Positions 11,043 to 21,370 of a stretch of 64,000 bases of DNA are shown here, in pieces. This DNA comes from Nothophaeocryptopus gaeumannii. Its lineage: Eukaryota > Ascomycota > Dothideomycetes > Mycosphaerellales > Mycosphaerellaceae. Location: the NCBI GenBank assembly GCA_031771865.1, contig JASISA010000042.1, forward strand, positions 1,109,501 to 1,173,500. The letters run 5' to 3'. Within the stretch, counting starts at the first letter, position 1. Every line of letters begins with the position of its first letter. The notes below the pieces were generated by a model. The model made no database searches, had not been told where the DNA came from, and worked only from the letters and a program-made list of their open reading frames with translations. The position numbers and the translations under genes are program-made.

Positions 11043-12272
11043 TCAGGCTGAAGAGCCCTCATCAATTGCATCGGAAGTCACGCCAGCGAGATTAGCCTGA
11101 TGTGCTGATGAGGCCTTCAAGGGCTTCTGAAAGCGACCTTGCATCCAGCAGCGATACATCTTGAGCTTACGTTGGCGATTCACTAGCATCCGACGATCCA
11201 CCGCCAGATTCAGAATCTCAAATCCAGGTTTCCTGTCTTGCGTGTCAGTAGTCTCGCCATCACCTCCAGTGGCCGGCTGTCGTTTGTTGCCCCAGATATC
11301 TCGTAATTCTTGGTCCTCGAAGAAGTAGACTCTGGTGCCGTCTCCACGGACGTAGAAGTTTTCGTCCAGGTATCTGCCCTTCTTGAAGCGGACTTGTGCC
11401 AAGTCGCCGCGTCCGTAGTCTCTGAAAAGTATCTCGCCGCCAGGTTTGAGGAGATGGTAGGCGTTCTTCACTGCTTGAGTCCACTGGCTTGGAGACAATG
11501 CTGAGAAGATGAAGATCATGACAATCACATCAACACTACCGGCACCGAGAGCAGGAGGCAGTTCCACACCTGCAGCGTCCCAGACATCGGCCTGAAGTAC
11601 TCTTGGCTCGGGCTGCTCTGTATATGCCTGCTGTGATCGGATGACCTCGATGGCCTTCTTGCTGTAATCGCAGGCGTGAAGTCGCAAGTGTGGGTTCTGG
11701 TTGTTCGCGAGCACCGGGAATGCGGTATTACCAGCCCCAGCGCCCACCTCCAACACTGTGATCGGTCCATATTCGGCTTGTGTGACTTGGCCTAAGACAG
11801 GAAATTCCTGCACCAGCCATTTTCGGTCCTTGAAGAAGTTGGCTTGGTTGTTGCTGTAGAACTTGTCCCACCACTTCTCCGGGTGCTCATTGAACCGCTT
11901 CTTGTCAAAATCAGACACTTGGTTCTCGCGTTGGAAAATGGTCTGTTGCTCAATGAACTCGCTGTACTGTGGATCTACTTCGACATGGTCCCAGGCATTG
12001 TGAGCGAAGATGTCATCGCCTTCCTCCAGAAATCGAGTGCCGAATTGGAAAGGATCTGTTCGTTTTTGTGGGTTGCTCTGAGAGTCGGTGGCCGGTTTTC
12101 GTAAGGGTTCATATGATGCAGGCACCCCATATGCGTCTTCGCCTTGAGGTGGTGTAGGCGGTGGCGTCTCTGGTATCGTCACATACGACCGCAGGTGTTC
12201 CATGCCCTTCGTGAGCTGCTGCTTGGGCTGTTTCTTGCGCACAGGTAAGGTGACATCTCCTTCACAAGCCAT
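11043..12272 (-). CDS. TRM140: tRNA N3-methylcytidine methyltransferase (TRM140/METTL2-8 type)
   Basis: This SAM-dependent enzyme makes m3C at position 32 of the anticodon loop of certain tRNAs. It starts at the ATG at 12272 (MACEGDVTL), giving 409 aa in one exon. The frame stays open for about 30 codons upstream without an ATG, so a short extra N-terminal exon is possible. Family landmarks are DPFQFGTRFLEEGDDIF, the WDHVEVD block, FNEHPEKWWDKFY, NFFKDRKWL, and the SAM-binding glycine loop VLEVGAGAGNTAFPVL. These are followed by the acidic DVWD and the DVIVMIFIFSALSP and LKPGGEILFRDYGRGDLAQ segments characteristic of METTL2/6/8 enzymes. It is divergent from COQ10, with 288 bp between the two starts. 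In budding yeast the orthologous gene is read through a programmed frameshift; I see no need for that here. Confidence 0.93.
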   Translation of the reverse strand: MACEGDVTLPVRKKQPKQQLTKGMEHLRSYVTIPETPPPTPPQGEDAYGVPASYEPLRKPATDSQSNPQKRTDPFQFGTRFLEEGDDIFAHNAWDHVEVDPQYSEFIEQQTIFQRENQVSDFDKKRFNEHPEKWWDKFYSNNQANFFKDRKWLVQEFPVLGQVTQAEYGPITVLEVGAGAGNTAFPVLANNQNPHLRLHACDYSKKAIEVIRSQQAYTEQPEPRVLQADVWDAAGVELPPALGAGSVDVIVMIFIFSALSPSQWTQAVKNAYHLLKPGGEILFRDYGRGDLAQVRFKKGRYLDENFYVRGDGTRVYFFEDQELRDIWGNKRQPATGGDGETTDTQDRKPGFEILNLAVDRRMLVNRQRKLKMYRCWMQGRFQKPLKASSAHQANLAGVTSDAIDEGSSA

Positions 12273-12560
12273 GTTGAGGTATGTGAGCCAGCGGTCCCTC
12301 GTGGGTATGTTCTTGGCAGTGAACTTTTGGGATGTCAAGGATTTGAGTTCTTGCAGTCTTCAACGTCCGTGCCTGACGATCGGCCCCCCTGTAGAAAGAT
12401 ACCGAGATCGCGCATGTGCGCTAGCGACCTGCTACTAAAATCTATGACATTGGACCATTTCCTTCCACGCGATATCTTCAGTGTGTTGTTGACCGAGGAT
12501 GCCATTGGACTGGTCGACAGAATCCGTAGAGCTCCCTAGATTCCTCGAACGTCAACAGAC
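12273..12560. promoter_or_regulatory. Bidirectional promoter region of TRM140 and COQ10
   Basis: These 288 bp separate the divergent starts. A 56-codon minus-strand upstream open frame (12505 to 12335) ends in TGA just before the TRM140 coding frame and could act as a uORF. No TATA or CCAAT element is obvious. Confidence 0.4.
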
Positions 12561-13406
12561 ATGAAGTCGATCAGGCCAATGTCCTCCGCCCTTCTACAGG
12601 CTGCATCCCGACAAACAACTCCTCCATGTCGAGCAGCGTACATTGCGAATGCACCCCTCCAGCCAGCTCGCAGTGACCGACAGCAAGTACGCTCCTTCTT
12701 CGGCAGTGGGAGCAATCCCTTCGGCGCATCTAGTCCATTCTCCCAAAATCAGACCTTGACCGCACAGCGAACTCTACGATACCCAGCGAGCGTTGTCTAC
12801 AGCATTATATCCGATGTCGCGTCATACGAGCACTTCCTGCCGTTCTGCAAAGGCAGCATGGTCACCAAATACTCAGAACCAGCAAAAGATGGAAAGAAGT
12901 ACCCAGAAGAGGCCACGCTTATCGTTGGCTTCAACGACTCAATCAGCGAGGAGTTCGTGAGCAGAGTCTACTGCGTACCAGAAAGAGTTGTGGAAGCAGT
13001 GAGTGGGAATATGGCGCCCACACTATCAGGAGACGAGATAGCGCACCACTCGCCCAGACCTAGTGCGGATGAAGACCCGAGCAGGAAGGATACTGTTATG
13101 GCACATCTTTTGACGAGGTGGACGTTGAAGCCGTACCCGTACAAGCCTCCTCCAACTTCAGCGGTACATCCTGCAGGAGTGCATAAGAATCATGAGGAGA
13201 CGAATCCCATCCCTGGTCAGGAGAAGACGGAGGTTAACCTTGCGATTGAGTTCCAGTTTTCGAATCCTCTATATGCGGCTGTGAGCAGTGCTGCGGCACC
13301 GAAGGTGGCTGAGAAAATGATCGAAGCTTTCGAGAAGAGGGTGAAGGAAGTGATGGATGGTCCGGGACATGCGAGGGAAGAAAGCAAGACGAAGAGGTTC
13401 CGATAG
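12561..13406 (+). CDS. COQ10: COQ10, coenzyme Q-binding START-domain protein
   Basis: This mitochondrial inner-membrane protein of the START/polyketide-cyclase fold binds ubiquinone and is needed for efficient respiration and Q synthesis. It is a single exon of 281 aa. Residues 1-50 are rich in Ala, Arg, Gln and Ser with few acids, fitting a mitochondrial presequence, followed by RSFFGSGSNPF. The core has the family blocks QRTLRYPASVVYSIISDVA, YEHFLPFCKGS, EATLIVGFNDSISEEFVSRV, and the C-terminal NLAIEFQFSNPLYAAVSS with AAPKVAEKMIEAFEKR. An insert of about 60 residues (around 155-215, with SPRPSADEDPSRKD and a Pro/His-rich stretch) interrupts the domain and makes the protein longer than yeast Coq10 (~207 aa); such inserts are common in filamentous fungi. 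Confidence 0.93.
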   Translation: MKSIRPMSSALLQAASRQTTPPCRAAYIANAPLQPARSDRQQVRSFFGSGSNPFGASSPFSQNQTLTAQRTLRYPASVVYSIISDVASYEHFLPFCKGSMVTKYSEPAKDGKKYPEEATLIVGFNDSISEEFVSRVYCVPERVVEAVSGNMAPTLSGDEIAHHSPRPSADEDPSRKDTVMAHLLTRWTLKPYPYKPPPTSAVHPAGVHKNHEETNPIPGQEKTEVNLAIEFQFSNPLYAAVSSAAAPKVAEKMIEAFEKRVKEVMDGPGHAREESKTKRFR

Positions 13407-13820
13407 CAATTCCAAGTACCCAGAGCATCAAGCGAGACCGATACGTGGTGAAGATATTGTACAACAAAGCTTGGCTGTTTAGACATAGAATTGGTGCATG
13501 AATATTGAGCATCAGAGGATAGTATCAATCCGCCTATTAATCAAAAAGCATCCAGCTGCAGCGCTCCACGTATCGTGGTTCCATGCAGACGTATTCACTG
13601 GATTTCATATGAAGCGGCATGAATTCCTCAGGCTCTCAAAGCTAAGGCCCGTACAAGGGTCCCTCGTGGCACCATCCCCGCGTCAGACAAAGCGTCACGA
13701 CAGCCTACCACACTTCCACGCCTTCTCCCATCTTCCATCACCCCATCTACGACCGACGTCTACAACGCTCGCCGTCCCATACCTCCACATCCACCGAAAC
13801 CACTGACATCGACGCTCACG
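13407..13820. other. Intergenic, promoter of the BAX-inhibitor gene
   Basis: 414 bp. The half near the next gene is pyrimidine- and CA-rich (about 13690-13800), a common pattern in fungal core promoters and 5' leaders. No other element seen. Confidence 0.4.
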
Positions 13821-14799
13821 ATGGCAGCGAACACGAAGTACACGCCCGCGCCGCAGCGCGACAGCTTCGAAGAGCCAGAGTACAGCCAACCGCCACCCTC
13901 ATACCAGGCAGCGGGCACAGCGGAGCCTCTACTCGGGCAGGCGAGGAGCGAGGATGATAATGTGCCGGACGACTTTAAGGTACGGAACACCAAGAGCATA
14001 CATAGCGAAGGGATAGATACGTGGAAGTGAGGAGATACTGATATGCGCTACAGTTCGGCGGCTCCGTCGCAGAAGCCACCCTGCCCATCCGCATGCAATT
14101 CATTCGCAAGGTCTACGCTATCTTGACAGCTCAAATTTTGCTTACGACGGTTTTGAGCTCTGTATCTTTCTTCAGCCAGCATTTCAAGACATGGATTCAG
14201 ACAAACCAGTGGATGATGTGGGTTAGCTTGTTCGGAGCTATTGGATTTATGCTCTTGACGTTCTGGAAGAGGAAGAGCTTTCCGATGAATCTGGTTTTCT
14301 TGGGAGTCTTCACGGCGTTAGAGGTGAGCACAAGAGGGAATGCTTCAACAAACATGAATCTCGATGCAGTGGGAAAGGACAAGTACTGACTGATTGGCAA
14401 CAGGCCTACAGCATCGCCGTGATCACATCCTTCTACGAGTCGAAGATCGTACTCCAGGCACTGATCTTCACGCTCGGCATCTTTGTCTTCCTGTCTCTGT
14501 TCGCCTGCCAAACCAAATATGACTTCACCAGCTGGATGCCGTACCTCTTCGGCGCACTCTGGATCCTAATTATCTTCGGCTTCATGGCTGCCTTCTTCCC
14601 GCAGACCAAGGCTGTTGAGCTCGGATACGGAATTGTGGCCGCACTCATCTTCAGCGGATACATTCTCGTCGACACTCAACTGATCATCCGACACTATCAT
14701 GTTGAGGAGGAGATTGCTGCCGCGATCTCGCTTTACTTGGATATCCTCAACTTGTTCCTGGCCATCCTCAGGATCTTGAACAGCCAGAACAACAACTAA
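13821..14799 (+). CDS. BXI1: BAX inhibitor-1 / LFG family membrane protein
   Basis: This multipass protein of the ER/vacuole belongs to the TMBIM family linked to calcium handling and cell-death control. Exons are 13821-13979, 14054-14323 and 14404-14799, all in phase 0, giving 274 aa. The N-terminus is hydrophilic and Pro/Tyr-rich (PEYSQPPPSYQ), as in LFG proteins. Six or seven hydrophobic segments follow, starting with the conserved RMQFIRKVYAILTAQILLT and ending with AAAISLYLDILNLFLAILRI. The C-terminal family signature is GYILVDTQLI followed by the Asp-containing YLDILNLFL helix. The introns fall at clean GTACGG..CAG and GTGAGC..CAG sites. Yeast Bxi1/Ybh3 is the likely ortholog. Confidence 0.94.
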
Positions 14800-14973
14800 G
14801 CGGGGCAGTCGTAAAGAGTAAACTTTGTTCGAATGTAAACTCTTTGCTAATTGGACTAGAATGACCCGGTGTTGCTGATGTCCTTTAGCGCTGAGAGTTA
14901 GAAGACTCTTTCTTGTATGAAATCCCCATTAAGACCCATTGCGAATACTTGATTCTATGCTCCAAAGCCTCCA

Positions 14974-16224
14974 TCAATCAGAGTCCTCAGATTCATCCAT
15001 CACGAGATATTTCAGCCATTCCTCGTCCTCTTCGTCCTCATCTTCGTCCTCATCCGCCTGCCCCGTAGGTGTGGTCTCACGCACTTCCTGCTTCCTCCCT
15101 TACACCGACACCTTCTCCTTCGCCTCTCCATCATCCAAATTTGTCAAGTCGTCCCCTTCAGTCATATATCCATACCAATCACTCCAATCATCCTCCCGCA
15201 TGAGAATCTAAACGCTTTGTTCAACCCTTGCAAGAACTCCTTCCTCTCTTTGATCCTTGCCTGCCTCTCCTTCGTAGCCGCCACTGCCCTCGTCGTTTTA
15301 TGCTTCTTACAAACTGCCTTGAGCAATTCGAGTCCTGCTTCTGCGCGCTGCGTTGTGTACCAACATGTCTCAGGCAGGGGAGTCATTTCTGTACAATAAC
15401 ATGATTGGAGGTCTCCATGATTTGAGACAGGGCATGTTGTTGGTTCTTGGGAAAGGGGGGGGAGGTTGTGGTCGTGCAGCTGCAGTGGGATTCACGATGG
15501 ATTCGGATGTCGGTAAGGGAGGGGCGGGAGATGAGGGCGCGGAAGAGGGGGTTGGAGACATGGTGTTTTATGTTGGAATTTCCGCGAGCAAGGAGGAGGA
15601 GGCCGGAGAAGACGAGGTCGTTGCAGTCTTGGAGGAGCACGGTTTTGATGTTGCAGTTGGTGGCGAGGAAGGTGGAGAAGAGCGAGGTTATGTCCGGACC
15701 TCTGGAGGGGGTGACTTCTTATTCCATGTGGTGGATTAGTTTGGGGATCTCGGGTGTCGTTTGAAGGAGTTCCCGGGCTGCTGCGGCGTCTTTGAATATC
15801 CACGTCGCGGTTTGAGGTATGCTTTTCGAGCTGCTGAATAGAGAGTCGGCGCGATAGCAAGAATATTGAACAGGTTACGTCTTGGCGGCTGTTCGCCACC
15901 TCGAGCTCGCTTTTCGGCCGGTCGTTGAGCCTTGATACTCTCCGGATGGTACGACGTTTTGTCTGTGCCGTTGCGAGAGGCTGCTGTCCGGATATAGACT
16001 TTATGTTGCTCGAAGTAGACACAGCCGAAGATGGAGAGGAGAAGGTCGGATGGGAGGCGCTCGATGGAAGAATCTATGGGCCCGGGGTCTGGCTTCTCCG
16101 TCTCGTGTGCTATTTTGATACTACTGAAGTGAGCCAGAGTATGTAAATACACTGTAGTGCTTGGCTGAGATCGTGCGTGAACGTGCGGGAGAAATGAAAG
16201 ACGGAGGAATGTAGCAATGTCCAA
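14974..16224 (-). pseudogene. Degraded F-box protein gene
   Basis: This is the remains of a minus-strand F-box protein, the substrate-receptor type of SCF ubiquitin ligases. The F-box is visible at about 16080-16030 (IERLPSDLLLSIFG), then NILAIAPTLYSAARKAYLKPR. After that the reading frame changes three times. Near 15790 it shifts to WIFKDAAAARELLQTTPE. That frame has a TAA at 15719-15721 and continues ITSLFSTFLATNCNIKTVLL. It shifts again near 15386 to MTPLPETCWYTTQRAEAGLE, and near 15210 to MREDDWSDWYGYMTEGD. The last frame has a TAA at 15100-15102 before a final acidic tail. No ATG precedes the F-box in frame. At least three frameshifts and two stops cannot be explained by introns, since the junctions lack splice signals. 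I read it as a pseudogene; sequencing errors are the alternative. Confidence 0.7.
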
Positions 16225-16344
16225 CGAAACGGCCTTATATGACTCTTCAGTAGCGATATCTTGGTACTGTCCTCAGCAGGCTTGGCGCTTTCTCTTCTCC
16301 ATTTCCGCGTTCACGATCATGCCTCCGACTCCGCCCTCGCTTGC

Positions 16345-17076
16345 CTAGTCTTCTTCAGCCCACTCGAGAGGCTCCGACCAATAGTACCAAGGGAGCGCGC
16401 TCCGATCCACTGCTATACTCTCTCCACGTTCTTCTAGCGATCGCCGTCTATCAGCCCCTTGCTTCTCCATTGATTCGCGTATTTCCTTAGACATCCAAAG
16501 CCCGTTTACGTCAAAACAGCAGACGCAGTTCAATTTTATGTGGCGGTCGATCGGTATGGTCAGCGAGACCGGCGTTGCCAGGAGAATTAGCCTTTTTGTA
16601 TTCAGATACCCGATCTTATTCAGAAACGCCCTGACGTGCTACCGCCTCTCAGCATCGATCGAAATCTTGGAGGTATGAAAGAAGTAGCTGCCAATTTCTT
16701 CTCTGAATTGCTTATTTCTCACGCGAAGCAATGTCGGCAATCTTAGACCGCCGTTGGGGAAACCATCAAGCCGTATCGCCGCGCTGGTGGACAGTTCTGA
16801 GTTTGGGATGCACGAAATCCGTTCGTATACCATGTTTCGAAGCTCAGGGGGAAGGTCCATAAAGCTAAAAGGCGCGGGTCGCTTAGCTTTGTTGCGAGAT
16901 GCACACGTAGAGAGGTGCGCTGTGCAAAAGTCTCGTCGGGGGTACTTTCTCCTGGGAATCGTCTCGAAATCGGACGGGAGTGCTTCCTGGGGGCATGGTT
17001 GGCGAGGAATTCGAAGAGTGTCCATCATGCGGGCTTGGTGTGCAGCTGTTGGTCGGGCATACGATGGACTCTCCAT
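16345..17076 (-). pseudogene. F-box-like gene interrupted by one TAG
   Basis: A single minus-strand frame of 243 codons starts with ATG at 17076 and ends at 16345, with one internal TAG at 16639-16641 (codon 146). The region before the stop has the fungal F-box-like signature FSFMDLPPELRNMVYERIS and later LPTLLRVRNKQFREEIGSYF, typical of many Dothideomycete proteins of unknown function. After the stop the frame continues sensibly (HVRAFLNKIGYLN, then TKRLILLATPVSLTIPID) to a natural end rich in Trp and Glu. A truncated 145-residue product could still be made. The TAG could come from CAG by one transition. Its neighbour is also a broken F-box gene. Confidence 0.65.
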
Positions 17077-17807
17077 TCCCTCTGTGCTTTGCTCTGGTAC
17101 GAATGTCGCAGGGAGTTATATGGGTTCAATGCCTGCAGCGAATAGAAACGACCTCAAAAGATGTCTTGTATGCCTGGAATTGTGCAACATGCGGCAAACA
17201 ATAGAAGACGTCCACCTGCGCTCAAGGTACGGAAAGAGCTTAAACATGATGAGAAATCTGGCTCTGGTGCAGGAGCTTCCATTCTGCTGGAGGCTGCCAC
17301 GCTGATCTAGCGTAGGAGGTGCCTCTGTGATGTCCGATGTCGAGGGAGAAGCGGAAGCCGGAGCTGACTGAGGCCTCCTCGCCTGAGGCCTGAGGCGACG
17401 AAGATAGCATGACTCGGTGGCAGGTCCGCCGATGACCAATGACAGGCGGCCTGCCAACTGCCAACCAAGATGTTGTGCCTTCCAAAGTCGATTATCACGC
17501 ACCACAGCACCTCAAGTCTCAGGCTTGACGGACACCCACAGTCATCCTCCGTACGACCGGAGTGTCTCGCATAGAACACGATTCAATGCGCCCGTCACGT
17601 GTCATCGCGTGTCTTCTCACGCCAGCGAGTGCGCCGCCGACGACCATCGAAGCGACCCAACCCGACCGCGAAACTCGAGTGCTCGACCTGGCTGTTGGCA
17701 TTGTAGCGCAGCCCCGTGGCCGCAGGGCTAACGGCACTACTCTCTGATCGAACAACAATCACCGTCGCAAGGCATTTGGAGGAGGAAAGCTCTGCAACGC
17801 TGTACCT
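17077..17807. other. Intergenic, upstream of the kinase gene
   Basis: 731 bp. A CCAAT is present at about 17438 and the region before the kinase start is moderately GC-rich. Overlapping frames on both strands are short and without domains. Confidence 0.35.
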
Positions 17808-20652
17808 ATGCCACCGGCCAGGACGCAGGCAGAGTACGAAGTGCAACAGCGCAGGAACAAGGTAGGAGCAACTAACACAACCAGGAAGCCCATAGCATGA
17901 GTTGCATCCTTATCTGTTCGCGCGCGCATACTGCTGTGGTTCTGCACAGCATAGATCTTCGCATAGAATGTTCGCTGACTGGTGATACTACTTCCAGCTT
18001 GCCAACTCGTACCAGTCATTGCTGAGCGAGTTCTCCTCTCCCGATCTCCATACCGTTGGCAACTACCAGCTCGGACGTCTGATCGGGAAAGGGAGCTTCG
18101 GTAAAGTCTACCTCGCCTCGCACAAACTCTCCAATGGCTCCAAAGTCGTGCTCAAGAGCGCCAAAAAGAACGACGCGAACCTCGCCCGCGAGATCCACCA
18201 CCACCGACAGTTCCTACACCCGCACATCGCGCGACTGTACGAGGTTATAGTGACGGAGAGCCTGGTATGGCTGGTCTTGGAGTTCTGTCCGGGAGATGAG
18301 CTGTATAACTACCTGCTCAACCATGGCCGCATGGATCCGACCAAAGTGCAAAAGATTTTCACACAATTGGTGGGAGCCGTCAGCTACGTCCATGCCAAAG
18401 GCTGTGTGCACCGCGACCTGAAGCTGGAGAACATACTGTTGGACAAGCACGAGGATGTGAAGCTGGTCGATTTCGGCTTTACCCGAGAGTATCAGGGCTC
18501 AACAAGTTACCTGCAGACATGGTGCGGAACGGTATGCTACAGCGCGCCTGAGATGCTTAGGGGCGAGAAGTACGCCGGAGAAAAGGTAGATGTGTGGAGT
18601 CTGGGTATCATCCTGTATGCCTTGCTGTGCGGCGAGCTTCCCTTTGACGAGGACGACGATAATGCGACCAAGGTGCGGATTCTCAAGGAAGACCCTCAAT
18701 ATCCAGATTACATGCCCGAGCCTGCCAAGGATTTGATCAAGAAGTTGCTCTCGAAACGTCCGCTTCTTCGACTGTCACTCGGAGATATTTTGCGAGATCC
18801 ATGGCTCTCCGATCACGCGCCATTCCAGCAGGAGATTTTGAAATTGCAGCAACCTGCACCGTTCTCGACGCAATTGGAGAAAGATGTCTTGCAGCGAATG
18901 AAGAGTGCTGGCGTCGACATTGACCAGGTCATCGAGCATGTGCTTGCGCAACGATGCGATTCCTTGGCCGGATGGTGGGCGCTCCTACTTGAGAAGGAGC
19001 AACGAAAGGAGAAGCGTCGAGAGCGGAAGCGAAAGGAGCGCGAAGTAGAAGCCAAGTCTATTCGCCGATTGAGTGCTGCTAGTGGCAGGCTTCTGGCAGC
19101 GAGTGCTCTTGGCGAGATTCAAGAAGGCAACGAACATGCCATATCAGATTCGCCGCGTTCGAGGGGCAGGCGACTCGAGCGTGCCAATGGAAACGCGCTT
19201 CAAGCGCCGGACTTGCCGAAGGTCACAGAAACCAAATCTTCGACACCTGAAGGAGACAGCCATATATCAAGACCAACGACAGCGCACAGCCGATCCCGAA
19301 GCAGACCTCCGCCACCACCTAAGGATTATGGCAGTAATGCTGTCAGGAAGACCCGAGCGTCGTCGCGGGGCAGCCAGAGTATGCTCCGCGTTGTTACCAA
19401 CAATCCGGATCTGCTCAGTCCGCAATACGTCCCTCCACCGCAGCGGAAAAAGAACAAGTTCTACCCTCAACCACTACGGCAACAGATTGCTTGGGTGAAG
19501 CACCTCTTTAAAGGCGATCCGCTCAAACGTGCCAAGTCTCCAAACGAGGCAGAAACGAAGAATCACTCTAACGCAAGACCCGTCCCCAATGGTAAGATCG
19601 GGCAGGAACGAGGTGATTTGCGAGACTTGCACCGCGTATCAACTGGTCCGTCGAGCGTCAATCGCAGGAAAAGTGTCAATCAGCGACCAGAGCTGCGCAA
19701 CAGTCAAACCTTCTCAGGGCACCCGTCGAGACCAAGGCTGAACACCACTTCCTCAACCGGCAGTGGCGCGTCTGGCAGACCGAAACGAACCAGCCTCAGT
19801 CCGGGTACCATCACGCCGCATTCCTCATATCGCAGGTCTTCGGTTGGACTTCGAGGACGGAAGTCAACATCTTCATCCGTCTCTTCGATTCGCAGCACCT
19901 ATAAAGGCAAGCACCAGCACACTCACTCCAAGGCGTCCAGCACATCGAGTGCCTCAATAGCCTCGCCTTCTGGCTTATCGTCAGCTTCTGGCTCTCGACT
20001 CGGGCGGTCACCACAGAGCTCTGTCAAGGTCCTGCCCTCTACGCCCACTGGCAGCACTTTCCCGTCAGGTATACGATTTTCGCGAAGACCTCCTCCGGCA
20101 GACATTGGCACGCTCACGGTTGGTAACGAACGCAAAGGTGCTTTTGGCTCCATGCCGGCGCCGTCGTCACCAGGATTAGCTGTCTTCGCGCGACGAAGGC
20201 GGTCTGTCTTTAAGGGGCCCATGGGTGGGTCACCCAGTGGATTCGGTCGTACGACTGCCACTGGGAGCAGATCGGCTAGTGTCCAAGGTCGACCCAGTGG
20301 CGAGATGATGCCTGGTCTGACGGAGGAAGACGAAGAGATGGAAGAAGAAGACGTCGAATACGAAGATGATCAGTTCGGCCCAGAACTTGACTTTGTCACT
20401 CGTGAAGAGGGAACTGATGCCTATCTGGAGCCAACCAGTCCGCTCAGCCCGCTTCCTGGAGAGGAAGACAACCCGCTCAGCTCTGCGGCGGAAGTCAAAA
20501 GCTCTGGCATCCCACTCACTGCGGAAGCTCTTGCCAAGCTCGGCGAGCAGGAAGATGCGAAAGAGGCTGAACACGCCCACAGTGAACTAGGGCAAGTAGA
20601 AAAGAGCGTGAAGGGGAAGGAGGCAGAGCTCAACAAGGCTGCTGCTGCGTAA
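17808..20652 (+). CDS. Serine/threonine protein kinase, CAMK/AMPK-like, with long disordered tail
   Basis: This kinase resembles the little-studied group that includes yeast YPL150W. Exon 1 (17808-17861) encodes MPPARTQAEYEVQQRRNK; after a 136-nt intron, exon 2 (17998-20652) continues LANSYQSLLSEF, as in relatives. The total is 902 aa. The kinase domain (about residues 42-290) is complete: glycine loop GKGSFGKV, VAIK-type lysine in VVLKSAKK, catalytic HRDLKLEN, DFG in VKLVDFGFTREY, CGTVCYSAPEM and DVWSLGIILYALL. A basic coiled segment (KEQRKEKRRERKRKERE) follows at about 345. Then comes ~500 residues of Ser/Pro/Arg-rich disorder with many RxxS sites, an acidic patch (EEDEEMEEEDVEYEDD) at about 790, and a charged helical C-terminus. 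Such tails usually carry phosphorylation and localisation signals; substrates are unknown. Confidence 0.93.
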
Positions 20653-21370
20653 TTTTTTGTGCTTTGATTTCTTGTCGATTCAGCGAGCGCATGTGGCATT
20701 TTTGACTGTACCGAGCACAATCGCGCGGATAAGTCCCGAGCGAATGAGCGATCTTGGACTTGACGTAGCAAGAGGACAGCGATCTAGATGGAAGATACTT
20801 TTTCTCGGTGGCTGAGACTGGTTTGTTGTAAGATGAGATTCTGGAGGCTGGTTGTTGTAAGATATTAGATACCCCTATTGAGGATAGATGTGAGATTTGC
20901 ACAATGGAAGTGTTCTGACGAAGGTCACTTTCAGAGTGGACTTGAGCGCTGTTGGCAGTGAGGGCATGCCTTCGCCAAACATCGGCCTGAGGCCCAAGTG
21001 GGACTTATCCGGCCATGATGCGCAGAGTTCCAATGGCGAAGACATTCGCAGAGCCTCCTGTCCTGTCATGCTGGCCAAGCCAATGCCCACGTGGTTGGGC
21101 CACGCCCGACGCCCCGCCCAAGTAGTGAGTACGACGAATGACGTCGCGCGATCTCGACCACGCAGAAATTCAAATTTTGCTTCGATACTGCCCACTGCGA
21201 TGAGCATCGTCTGCGCGGCCAGATCGCGCTCTATCCAGCCGGATATCCGGCTGGGAATATTTGCGAGTTAGAATAGCCGGCCGCAAGACGCATTAAAGTA
21301 AGTATTAAAGTATGTCAAGCTTTCCTTTCATCTGCCTGCAAGTACCAAGCTTCGTTTTCATCGACACACA
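20653..21370. other. Intergenic, upstream of the acid phosphatase
   Basis: 718 bp. It contains the 20-bp palindrome at 21235-21254 and a direct repeat of AGTATTAAAGTA-like sequence at about 21298-21314 near the core promoter. A 125-codon plus-strand frame (20897-21271) overlaps the palindrome and an open opposite strand; I regard it as chance. Confidence 0.4.
21235..21254. promoter_or_regulatory. Perfect 20-bp palindrome with CGG-N4-CCG core
   Basis: The sequence CCAGCCGGAT followed by its exact reverse complement lies 117 bp before the acid phosphatase start. Its centre is CGG-ATAT-CCG, an inverted pair of CGG triplets as bound by Zn2Cys6 dimers, so it is a strong candidate operator. Which factor binds is not known. 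Confidence 0.5.

Noticed and set aside
15719..15721. RIP (repeat-induced point mutation) as proven cause of the stops at 15-17 kb
   Set aside because: CAA/CAG-to-TAA/TAG changes fit, but three codons are too few, and frameshifts are not made by RIP; kept only as a hypothesis.
20897..21271. 125-codon ORF upstream of the acid phosphatase
   Set aside because: Covers the palindrome and promoter, low-complexity, no homology that I recognise.
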